DNA of 25,776 bases from CAZXVU01 sp964644465 (GTDB taxonomy: Bacteria; Chlamydiota; Chlamydiia; Chlamydiales; SM23-39). The translations under genes and the position numbers were made by a program. Of this stretch, positions 5,979 through 12,471 are shown in pieces; within the stretch, counting starts at the first letter, position 1; every line of letters starts with the position of its first letter. The notes beneath the pieces were generated by a model. The model worked only from the letters and a program-made list of their open reading frames with translations. It was not told where the DNA came from and searched no databases. The stretch spans positions 1 through 25,776 of the forward strand of contig CAZXVU010000017.1 in assembly GCA_964644465.1 (NCBI GenBank), written 5' to 3'.

Positions 5979-7622
5979 TTAGGGCAACTTTTTCTTCCAG
6001 CGAAGGAGGCCAAATATTGCAAATCCCAAGCTCATTCCCAAAATTGCTCCGTCGCCCCACAAAGTATATAAAGTTTTATAAGATCGGACAGGCAAGGAAA
6101 GGTAGAGAGCCCCGCCGTCAGTTTCGGAAGGCTCCAGCTGTTTAATGAGACGCCCGAAACAATCCACTGCGCCAGTGACGCCTGTGTTGCAGGAACGGAC
6201 GCTGCAAACTCCATTCTCAACAGCGCGGACCCTTCCATGATCGAAATGCTGTTGAGGAAGCCGAGATGCAGGAAACCAAACATCATTCGAAATATTGACA
6301 AACAGCTCAGCGCCTTTCAATCGCAAATCGCGGATTAAATTGCTGAACGTTTCTTCAATACATATGGAGACGCCAATGGGTATTGCGGCATGAAAGATTT
6401 TCGCTTCAGTTCCTGGATCAAATGATTCCCCAATGCCAAAATTGTCGAGAAGAAAACTCGATATCCAGTTCCAATTTTGCAAAGGAACATATTCTGAGAC
6501 AGGGACCAAAACCCTCTTTTCATACCTTTGAGGGGCTGTTTGTTGAGGCTGAAAGTGAAACGCGGCATTGTATTTTGCATTTTGCTCAATATCATGATCA
6601 TCAAGACCAATAATGACATGAGCATTGAAGTGATTTGCAAAAGCTTGGCAAAGAAAGGCGTTATTCACTTTCCAATCGTGAGCCCCTCGTTGCCAATTAG
6701 AAACTGCAAAAGGAGGCTGCAAAGGAGGAAGATCTTCCAGCGCTTTTGCCCCGAACCAAGTCTGCCAATGAAACTTCACTAACTCTAAAGGATAGATCTC
6801 CCGGTGTGCTCCTAAAGGAAGTGCCGCTTCAGGAAGGACGATCAAGTCGATCTTTTCTTCTTTTTCAAGATAGCTGAAAATCCTCTCCCATTGGTCCAAT
6901 GCGGGCACATGGGAATCTCTGCGGCTTTTCCAATAATCTTTTTGCTCAGGAAACAAGCTCGTTTGCACTAAAACAACAGAGATCGTCTTAGCCTGAGTCA
7001 TTTTTCCTTCTGCCCACATTTGGTGGCAGAAACCAAAAACATAGGGGAAAATTGCAAGGCAGACCCAAATTGCCAAACTCTTTTTTGTTTTTTCTAAAAA
7101 TAAAGCCTTTAAACCTGCTGCATTAACTAGGATGACCCAAAAGGAAAGGCCAAATACACCCCAAATAGTTGCAAGCTGCAGAGAATAGCTCGAATCAGAT
7201 AAAGCAAGGCCGACTGGATTCCAAGTATATCCTGTCAGGAAAAAGATCCGGCTCCATTCCATGATCGCCCAAGTTCCTGCAATTCCAAGTGAGGTGCGAT
7301 ACGAAAGGGGTTCTCCAGGTTTAAAAAAGAAAGAGAGTAGCCCAAACTGAATCCCACAGCCAAGGACCAGGAAAAGAAAAACCAAGAAAATATAGGGGCC
7401 CATGTAGTGAGAAGAAGTCATCCAAGAGAGCTGGATTCCCTGAACCGTTGTATACCAAATGACAGAAAGGATAAATCGATCTCTTGTTCGAGGCACTAAC
7501 AACATGGCCCGCCAAAAACAAGCAAAACCGATACAGGCGGCGATGATGCCAAGACCTGGGACCCAAGCTGGCTGTCCGAAAGCTACCACAAGTAAGCTAC
7601 TAATGAAGGCGATCCAAAACAC
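5979..7622 (-). CDS. lnt: Apolipoprotein N-acyltransferase
   Basis: A 547-residue inner-membrane enzyme that adds the third acyl chain to the N-terminal cysteine of lipoproteins. About six hydrophobic segments fill residues 1-200, followed by a nitrilase-fold periplasmic domain and a C-terminal membrane segment near residue 525. The nitrilase triad is visible as E265 (LPEAALPLG), K369 (YEKRVLVPVSEYVP) and C421 (GVSICIEETF). The start is GTG at 7622, with GGA 8 nt upstream. It lies 3 nt after the DoxX-family gene stop, so the two are probably co-transcribed. Its likely clients include the LptE-like lipoprotein at 14641-15261. The lnt-lpxC neighbourhood is conserved in Chlamydia (CT534-CT533 as I remember it). 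Confidence 0.95.
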   Translation of the reverse strand: MFWIAFISSLLVVAFGQPAWVPGLGIIAACIGFACFWRAMLLVPRTRDRFILSVIWYTTVQGIQLSWMTSSHYMGPYIFLVFLFLVLGCGIQFGLLSFFFKPGEPLSYRTSLGIAGTWAIMEWSRIFFLTGYTWNPVGLALSDSSYSLQLATIWGVFGLSFWVILVNAAGLKALFLEKTKKSLAIWVCLAIFPYVFGFCHQMWAEGKMTQAKTISVVLVQTSLFPEQKDYWKSRRDSHVPALDQWERIFSYLEKEEKIDLIVLPEAALPLGAHREIYPLELVKFHWQTWFGAKALEDLPPLQPPFAVSNWQRGAHDWKVNNAFLCQAFANHFNAHVIIGLDDHDIEQNAKYNAAFHFQPQQTAPQRYEKRVLVPVSEYVPLQNWNWISSFLLDNFGIGESFDPGTEAKIFHAAIPIGVSICIEETFSNLIRDLRLKGAELFVNISNDVWFPASRLPQQHFDHGRVRAVENGVCSVRSCNTGVTGAVDCFGRLIKQLEPSETDGGALYLSLPVRSYKTLYTLWGDGAILGMSLGFAIFGLLRWKKKLP

Positions 7623-7625
7623 TCA

Positions 7626-8111
7626 TTATCCAAATTTCATTGGAGGAAAAGAGTCGCCTCCTCCGCCTGATTTTGCTTGCGCACCATGTAAAACAATCAT
7701 GATGAGGCCGCCTATAATAGCGAGATTCTTTAAGAACATGATCGTCTGCAATTCCCGAGCGCTTCCATCAACAAACCAGAACTGATGCATGAGGATCGTG
7801 ACAGGGATTAAAACGAGGATGAGCAGGCCAGCCCCTAATTTTTCTTTAATTCCCAACAACACCAGTAAGCCGCCGATCAGTTCACAAAGAGTGGCCACAA
7901 TCAAAAGAAGCGGGGTCCAAGGGGTTATTGTCGCTATGCAGCCTTGCGCTGATTCGGAAAATCCGATGTAGCCTTGCCAATCGCACAAGGTGTTCATCAA
8001 ATTTTTTTCCGTATCATGCCAATTTAAAATTTTACCCACTGCGCCAGCAAGAAAGACCGCGCTGATGAAAAACCGCGCAAGTACAATCGCGCACATTCTA
8101 AAAAATCTCAT
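7626..8111 (-). CDS. DoxX-family membrane protein
   Basis: A 161-residue protein with four predicted transmembrane helices (about 8-26, 66-86, 90-111 and 127-143). The family pattern is visible: R-x-x-x-x-x-x-F-x-x-x-G-x-x-K early, then G-G-L-L-V-L-L-G at the second helix pair, then N-L-A-I-I-G-G. DoxX-like proteins are small quinone-associated or redox-linked inner-membrane proteins whose exact reaction is often unknown. The C-terminal tail is glycine-rich (KSGGGGDSFPPMKFG). ATG at 8111 with GAGG upstream. The leader begins only 14 nt after the palindromic element at 8126-8295, so its transcript may start in or pass through that element. Probably the first gene of an operon with lnt. I do not recall it at this place in Chlamydia. 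Confidence 0.82.
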   Translation of the reverse strand: MRFFRMCAIVLARFFISAVFLAGAVGKILNWHDTEKNLMNTLCDWQGYIGFSESAQGCIATITPWTPLLLIVATLCELIGGLLVLLGIKEKLGAGLLILVLIPVTILMHQFWFVDGSARELQTIMFLKNLAIIGGLIMIVLHGAQAKSGGGGDSFPPMKFG

Positions 8112-8125
8112 AAGACCCTCACCTT

Positions 8126-8295
8126 GAACCTATCCTAATAAAATATTTCGTCGAGTTTTTGGATTATTTTGGCCGCTTTTCGACTTCAAACTTGGGGGGC
8201 TATATACACTGTCGATATTGCCCCCCACGTCTTGAATCGAAAATCGGCTCAAAAGAACCGAAAAATCGACGGAAACTTTTTATTAGGATAGGTTC
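8126..8295. repeat. 170-bp near-complete palindrome, MITE-like element
   Basis: The ends are a perfect 18-bp inverted repeat (GAACCTATCCTAATAAAA at 8126-8143 and its complement at 8278-8295). Complementarity continues inward with few mismatches and one- or two-base gaps: CGTCGA, TTTT-GCCG, TTTTCGA and TTCAA blocks, ending in GGGGGGC (8194-8200) against GCCCCCC (8220-8226). A 19-nt loop remains. The whole element folds as a single hairpin and has no credible coding capacity. This is the structure of a miniature inverted-repeat element or a large REP/ERIC-like palindrome. I saw no clear target-site duplication at the edges. It lies between two minus-strand genes and supplies most of the DoxX gene leader. 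Confidence 0.85.
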
Positions 8296-8343
8296 CTCCC
8301 ATTACAATCTCAAAACGCTGCATATTTTACTAGAATGGCTTAG

Positions 8344-8363
8344 AGCCCCGGGAATCCGGGGCT
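8344..8363 (-). terminator. GC-rich hairpin downstream of the HD-hydrolase gene
   Basis: AGCCCCGG (8344-8351) pairs perfectly with CCGGGGCT (8356-8363) across a 4-nt loop, starting 8 nt after the hydrolase stop codon. On the minus strand it is followed by CTAAGCC and not by a T-tract. It could be a weak or factor-assisted terminator, or a 3'-end-protecting stem. It is the only strong stem between the hydrolase gene and the MITE-like palindrome. Confidence 0.5.
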
Positions 8364-8371
8364 AGATTGTA

Positions 8372-9100
8372 TTACCCTCTTTGGGCGATCGTTTGATCGA
8401 CAGCTTCTTTGAGAGGAGAATTTACAAGGGGAAGTCCATCGACCACTTTTTTAGCCCAAACAAAATAGGCTTCCACTCGCTCTTGAGACCAGTCAGCGGG
8501 TGGATTTCTACCTAAATCGGTCAAATTGTTGAGTTTATCTGCCAATTTGACAATCGCAGCCCCAACCGACTTATGAGATGCATTGTCAATTTGCAGTTGT
8601 TTGCGAACATCTTTAGGAAGGGATTTATCATCGGTGACTTCTCGTACATAGGCTTCTACTTCAGGTCCATAAGCTTCTCTGATTTCTTCAAAAGAAGTGT
8701 TGGTATCTTCAACCGTGTCATGCAATAGAGCTGCGATGAGGATATTCGGATCATCCACTCCTCCCAACATGAGAATAGAATCCGCCACTTCAATGGGATG
8801 GATGATGTAAGGTGTATGTCCCGGGCATTTCCGAGTCTGATCAGCATGCTTTCTGGCAGAGAAACGAATTGCATCGCAAATACGGCCGATTTCTTCAAAA
8901 GGAAGTTCGCTATTTCTCAGATCTGATAGAAATTTTTCGCATGCTTCCATCACTGCTGGATTGCTCTTTGAATAGTAGGCAACAGCATCTTGGGTTTCAT
9001 CATAGAAATCTCTCATATCAGAGATTGCTACTTCTTTCTCTACCGAATCAGAACTTTGAATAGGACTTGTACTCAAAATCAAACTTAATACTAAAGTCAT
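8372..9100 (-). CDS. MESH1-like HD-domain hydrolase (predicted (p)ppGpp/NADPH phosphohydrolase) with N-terminal extension
   Basis: A 242-residue protein. Residues about 73-242 form a complete single-domain SpoT/MESH1-type HD hydrolase: RKHADQTRK (83-91), TPYIIHPIEVA (96-106), LLHDTVEDT (125-133), VTDDKSLPK (155-163), VKLADKLNNLTDL (184-196). H101, H127, D128 and D188 match the four Mn ligands of human MESH1, and E131-D132 match its catalytic ED. Similarity to human HDDC3/MESH1 continues through W204 and the YF.WA..VV.GL C-terminal helix. No synthetase, TGS or ACT domain is present. The first 70 residues are extra: a short hydrophobic start (TLVLSLILS) without basic residues, then a helical linker. 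It may be exported, but the signal is weak. ATG with GGGAG upstream. No stringent-response partner is visible nearby. Confidence 0.85.
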   Translation of the reverse strand: MTLVLSLILSTSPIQSSDSVEKEVAISDMRDFYDETQDAVAYYSKSNPAVMEACEKFLSDLRNSELPFEEIGRICDAIRFSARKHADQTRKCPGHTPYIIHPIEVADSILMLGGVDDPNILIAALLHDTVEDTNTSFEEIREAYGPEVEAYVREVTDDKSLPKDVRKQLQIDNASHKSVGAAIVKLADKLNNLTDLGRNPPADWSQERVEAYFVWAKKVVDGLPLVNSPLKEAVDQTIAQRG

Positions 9101-9125
9101 GAAATACTCCCGTTTTTTAACGGCA

Positions 9126-9154
9126 ATTTTTAACTATTATCTAGTTATTGTCAA
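9126..9154 (-). promoter_or_regulatory. Promoter for the HD-hydrolase gene
   Basis: A perfect TTGACA (9149-9154) is followed after 17 nt by AAAAAT (9126-9131), a 4/6 -10 match, in a very A/T-rich stretch. A CCGTT/AACGG stem (9110-9123) lies just downstream and touches the GGGAG ribosome-binding site, so it could modulate translation. The -10 is weak, and an alternative hexamer (GATAAT) lies further upstream on the same strand. Confidence 0.45.
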
Positions 9155-9219
9155 TTACACTTAATAATAATTATTAATTCCTTCAAACAATCTAAATCAG
9201 TCAAAATAAGTATTTAAAA

Positions 9220-9392
9220 CGCCCGAAGGGCGATCTCTGTATCGCGAAAGGGACCCAACGAAGTTGGGATCGCGATGCAGTCCGAGACTGGTTAGCGATA
9301 GCGTCCGGCAAAGAGGAATCGCGCCGTAGAAAACGGCGGAGCTGACCTCTAGGTCGCGTAGCCGTAGGCGCGATAGCAGAACGAAGTTCTGC
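9220..9392. repeat. Array of short hairpins with GAA loops separated by GCGAT words
   Basis: Within 173 bp there are several perfect stems. They are CGCCC-GAA-GGGCG (9220-9232), CCCAAC-GAA-GTTGGG (9254-9268) enclosed by ATCGCG/CGCGAT (9241-9246, 9271-9276), CAGTC-CGA-GACTG (9278-9290), CGCCGT/ACGGCG (9322-9338), GACC-TCTA-GGTC (9344-9355) and GCAGAAC-GAA-GTTCTGC (9376-9392). Several junctions carry GCGAT or ATCGC. Arm sequences differ while the GAA loop recurs, so this looks like a composite of small palindromic units and not one gene. Base composition is much more G+C-rich than the A/T-rich DNA on its left. The remainder of 9101-9467 holds the hydrolase promoter and the -10 element of the next gene. 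Confidence 0.7.
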
Positions 9393-9452
9393 GATCATCA
9401 AAGCCGGAATCCAGTCCCATCTATTCTCCTTCTTTCTTTATCTTCTATCTCA

Positions 9453-9458
9453 TATAAT
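9453..9458 (+). promoter_or_regulatory. Consensus -10 element for the RNA methyltransferase gene
   Basis: TATAAT ends 9 nt before the ATG at 9468. No good -35 is present at 17 nt (TTCTTT at 9430-9435), and no Shine-Dalgarno precedes the ATG. If this element is used, transcription would begin within a few bases of the start codon, giving a leaderless or nearly leaderless mRNA. Confidence 0.5.
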
Positions 9459-9467
9459 GCCCTGCCT

Positions 9468-10595
9468 ATGAGAGTACCATTTTGCGATCACCATATTATT
9501 GCTTTCTTGCAGGACTTTGCGGAATCAAATAAACCTTTGGATCTGTGTTTAAGCGAATATTTAAGGGCCCATAAGAGTATTGGCGCCCATGACCGAAGAA
9601 TGATCGGTGAAACGCTTTACGGCATGATGCGATGGAAAACTTTAATTGACGCTATCTGTCCTTCTTCCTATGAAGGCGACCGCCTAGAGTGCTTTCGAAG
9701 ATTGCATAAGGAAGAAGAATGGGCAGACCTATCTATTCCAGAACCGGCAAGACTGGGAATCTCCGATTTTCTCTATCAGCGATTTTTGAAAATATTCGGG
9801 AAAGAAAAAATCGTGGGCCTTTGCAGGGTCTTGAATGAACAAGCACCGACTACGATCCGCGCTAATTTGTTAAAAATTTCAAGAGAAGACCTCCTTAAAA
9901 AGTTGCAGGAACAATTTGAGGCCATTCCTTGCGAGCAGGCGCCCGCAGGCATCCAGTTCAAAAAAAGAACCCCTCTTTTTTCTCTTCCTGAGTTCAAAGA
10001 AGGATTCTTTGAAGTGCAGGACGAAGGCAGTCAATTGGTCGCTGATCAGGTTCAGGCTAAGCCTGGGGACTCGGTTTTGGATTTTTGCAGCGGCTCCGGA
10101 GGAAAAACTTTGGCCTTTGCTCCCTTGATGAAAGGAAAAGGACAAATTTACTTACATGATATCCGACCTTGGGTTCTCCTTGAAGCGCGCAAGAGGCTGA
10201 AACGAGCCGGCATTCAGAACTCCCAATGTCTGGCTCCTGGACATCCCCAGCTTGCAGCCATAAAAGGGAAAATGGACTGGGTTTTAGTCGACGTACCTTG
10301 CAGCGGCACGGGAACATTGAGGCGCAACCCCGATATGAAATGGAAAATCGACGGGGCGATGATCGAGCGGTTAGTGGCTCAGCAAAGAGAAATTATGGCT
10401 GAAGCAGTGGCCTATTTGAAGCCTGGAGGCCGGATCGTCTATGCTACATGCAGCATTTTAGATGATGAAAATGAAGGGCAGGCAGACTATTTTTCTCAGA
10501 ATCTGCCTATCAAGCTTGAGGGCGAGCCCCTCTCTCTCCTGCCAAAAGCAGGAGGAATGGATGGTTTTTATTCCGCTGTATTCAGAAAAATTTGA
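9468..10595 (+). CDS. NOL1/NOP2/Sun (RsmB/Fmu)-type RNA m5C methyltransferase
   Basis: A 375-residue S-adenosylmethionine-dependent RNA cytosine-5 methyltransferase, probably acting on 16S rRNA. The N-terminal helical region (about 1-130) resembles the NusB-like domain of RsmB. The Rossmann domain carries the SAM motif LDFCSGSGGKTL (204-215), motif IV DVPCSGTGTLRRNPD with C278, and motif VI YATCSILDDENE with C328. These are the two cysteines used for release and catalysis in this family. It corresponds to Chlamydia fmu (CT553 as I remember it). The ATG has no ribosome-binding site but a consensus TATAAT just upstream. It is somewhat shorter than E. coli RsmB (about 430), so the precise target base is not assured. 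Confidence 0.9.
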   Translation: MRVPFCDHHIIAFLQDFAESNKPLDLCLSEYLRAHKSIGAHDRRMIGETLYGMMRWKTLIDAICPSSYEGDRLECFRRLHKEEEWADLSIPEPARLGISDFLYQRFLKIFGKEKIVGLCRVLNEQAPTTIRANLLKISREDLLKKLQEQFEAIPCEQAPAGIQFKKRTPLFSLPEFKEGFFEVQDEGSQLVADQVQAKPGDSVLDFCSGSGGKTLAFAPLMKGKGQIYLHDIRPWVLLEARKRLKRAGIQNSQCLAPGHPQLAAIKGKMDWVLVDVPCSGTGTLRRNPDMKWKIDGAMIERLVAQQREIMAEAVAYLKPGGRIVYATCSILDDENEGQADYFSQNLPIKLEGEPLSLLPKAGGMDGFYSAVFRKI

Positions 10596-10601
10596 TCGTG
10601 C

Positions 10602-10607
10602 TATGAT
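10602..10607 (+). promoter_or_regulatory. Possible -10 element before the SurA-like gene
   Basis: TATGAT lies 26 nt before the ATG at 10634, in the 38-nt gap after the methyltransferase stop. The -35 position (TATTCA at 10579-10584) is poor. It could allow separate transcription of the chaperone-ksgA pair; readthrough from the upstream gene is equally possible. Confidence 0.3.
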
Positions 10608-10633
10608 GGCCTCCACTTTACCCCCGTTGAACC

Positions 10634-11668
10634 ATGCGTAAAACTTTTCTTACTCTTTTTTCTTTTGCCACAGTTCTCTCCGCAGAAATGCCAATGGTCG
10701 ATTTTTCGCGCGAACCGAAAATCGCTTTTCAAAACGCCATTCTCGCTAAGGTGAATGGTACGACCATTTCCATGATGGACGTGAAGAAAAAAATGGATAT
10801 GCTTTTCCATCAAAATTATTCCCATTTAGCGGACTCGAACCAAGCCCGATTCCAGTTTTATCAAGTGAGCTGGCGGCATGTCCTGATGGAATTGATCGAT
10901 AACGAACTCATGATGGCAGACTCGCTTGAAAAAGAAGTGAAGCTCTCGGATGGAGAAGTGCGCGAGGAAATGGAAGAACGGTTCGGTCCCAATGTGATGA
11001 AAACTCTGGACAAGATCGGCCTGACCTACGAAGAGACCTGGAAAATGGTCAGAAAAGAGATGCTCGTACGGCGTATGTCATGGTGGTTCATCCAATCGAA
11101 AGCGATGCAAAGCGTAACACCCCAAGATATCCGGCAAGCGTACCGATTCTATCTCAAAGAAAATCCTGCGTATAACCAATGGACCTACCGCGTTATTTCG
11201 ATCCGCGCTGACCATCCTGAAGAAGATCTAGCACAAAATGTCCATCAATTCCTGACGCAAAGCGGACAGAGTCCCGAACTTTTAGGCGATAAACTTAAAA
11301 GTTTTGAAAAAGACACGATAACGATCCAGCTTTCCACAGAATATGATGCGACAGATAAAGATCTTTCCGAGGCGCATAGAACTGCATTGGCCTCATTAAA
11401 GCCAGGAACCTATAGCGAACCTTCTTTCCAGATGAGCCGCGTTGACCGAAAAGCGGTTTATCGCATTTTTTACCTCGTTCGCAAAGAAGAACATCCTGCT
11501 TCGTCTTTTGAAGCAATGGCCCATCAGCTCCAAAATGAACTCACCCAAAAAGCAATGGTCCAAGAATCCCAAAACTATCTTGAAAAACTCCGCAAACACT
11601 ATGGATTCGATACAGCTCATATAAAGCAGACCGTGCCAGATGATCTAAATCCGTTTTCTTTAGAATGA
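10634..11668 (+). CDS. SurA-like periplasmic chaperone / peptidyl-prolyl isomerase-related protein
   Basis: A 344-residue exported protein. Residues 1-17 (MRKTFLTLFSFATVLSA) are a typical Sec signal peptide with AxA-like cleavage. Residues about 36-150 resemble the SurA/PrsA N-terminal chaperone domain: AKVNGTTISMMDVKKKMD, then VLMELIDNELMMADSLEKEVKLSDGEVREEMEERFG in its two characteristic parts, then a W-rich helix (MSWWFIQSKAM). The C-terminal half has a degenerate parvulin-like region without an obvious full active-site set, so chaperone activity is more likely than isomerase activity. Its expected role is escorting outer-membrane proteins across the periplasm. It corresponds to CT355 next to ksgA in Chlamydia as I remember it. 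Its stop overlaps the ksgA ATG (ATGA), so the two are coupled. No ribosome-binding site is visible before the ATG. Confidence 0.8.
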   Translation: MRKTFLTLFSFATVLSAEMPMVDFSREPKIAFQNAILAKVNGTTISMMDVKKKMDMLFHQNYSHLADSNQARFQFYQVSWRHVLMELIDNELMMADSLEKEVKLSDGEVREEMEERFGPNVMKTLDKIGLTYEETWKMVRKEMLVRRMSWWFIQSKAMQSVTPQDIRQAYRFYLKENPAYNQWTYRVISIRADHPEEDLAQNVHQFLTQSGQSPELLGDKLKSFEKDTITIQLSTEYDATDKDLSEAHRTALASLKPGTYSEPSFQMSRVDRKAVYRIFYLVRKEEHPASSFEAMAHQLQNELTQKAMVQESQNYLEKLRKHYGFDTAHIKQTVPDDLNPFSLE

Positions 11669-12471
11669 TCTTATCGGACCTGATTCCTTTCCTCAATGAA
11701 ATCGGGGCTAAGCCTAAGAAAAGCTTATCTCAAAACTTTCTGATCGACCCTAATATCACCCGTAAAATTGTGGAAACGGCGGAAATAAAGCCTGGGGATC
11801 GCGTATTAGAAATTGGGCCAGGACCAGGCGGACTTACATCCGTTCTCTTGGCAGCGGGAGCTCACGTCTACGCTGTCGAGAAGGATACTCTTTTTGCTTC
11901 GCATCTTATCCGATTGCAAACGGCAGATCAGAGGCTTTCTGTGATTGAAGCTGATTTTTTGGATTTCCCTCTAAACAGCCTTGAAGCCCCTCTGAAAGTA
12001 GTTGCGAATCTGCCATATCATATTACAGCCCCGATCGTTGAGAAGCTGTGTGAATTTTCTTCGCTTTTCTCTTCATTGACTATCATGGTCCAAAAAGAAG
12101 TAGCGGACCGGATCACGGCCCGCAGCGGCTCTAGAGAAACAAGTTCTTTTACAATCTTCCTTCAGTTCTACGCGAAGCTCGCAAACTCCTTTAAGGTGAG
12201 CGCAGGATGTTTTTATCCTCGCCCACAAGTTGACTCAACGGTCATCCGCTTGGATTTTCAACCTCAGCCTCCGGTCAATGCAAAGCAATTCTTTCCCATA
12301 GTGCGCCAAGCTTTTCAGCAACGGCGCAAGATGATCACCACTTCGCTTCAGAAAATGTTTCCTGTGGAGAAAATAAGAGACGCGCTCATTGAAAGTGGAA
12401 TTGGGGTTACGGCACGGCCAGAAACCTTAACTCTGGATCAATGGGTCAAACTTTATGGGAAACTGATCTAG
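11665..12471 (+). CDS. ksgA: 16S rRNA dimethyladenosine transferase
   Basis: A 268-residue enzyme (RsmA/KsgA) that dimethylates the two adjacent adenosines in the 3'-terminal hairpin of 16S rRNA, a late 30S maturation step. It begins with KSLSQNFLIDPNI, has the SAM-binding motif VLEIGPGPGGLT (residues 47-58) and the catalytic NLPYHI motif near residue 114. A C-terminal helical domain with QRRKM follows. Length is normal for the family. ATG at 11665 overlaps the preceding stop by 4 nt, and the 3' end shares bases with the convergent dacF stop (CTAG at 12468-12471), so no intergenic terminator exists on either strand. Confidence 0.96.
   Translation: MILSDLIPFLNEIGAKPKKSLSQNFLIDPNITRKIVETAEIKPGDRVLEIGPGPGGLTSVLLAAGAHVYAVEKDTLFASHLIRLQTADQRLSVIEADFLDFPLNSLEAPLKVVANLPYHITAPIVEKLCEFSSLFSSLTIMVQKEVADRITARSGSRETSSFTIFLQFYAKLANSFKVSAGCFYPRPQVDSTVIRLDFQPQPPVNAKQFFPIVRQAFQQRRKMITTSLQKMFPVEKIRDALIESGIGVTARPETLTLDQWVKLYGKLI

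Noticed and set aside
8111..8310. Target-site duplication around the palindrome
   Set aside because: The flanks (CTCACCTT on the left, CTCCCATT on the right) are similar but not identical direct repeats, so I do not claim a duplication.
8159..8365. Plus-strand 68-codon frame with a C-x-x-C-P-P pattern
   Set aside because: It lies almost wholly inside the palindrome and the adjoining hairpin, so the open frame follows from the repeat structure. No ribosome-binding site.
9220..9392. CRISPR array
   Set aside because: The stems differ in arm sequence and spacing. There is no constant direct repeat of 23-40 bp and there are no cas genes.
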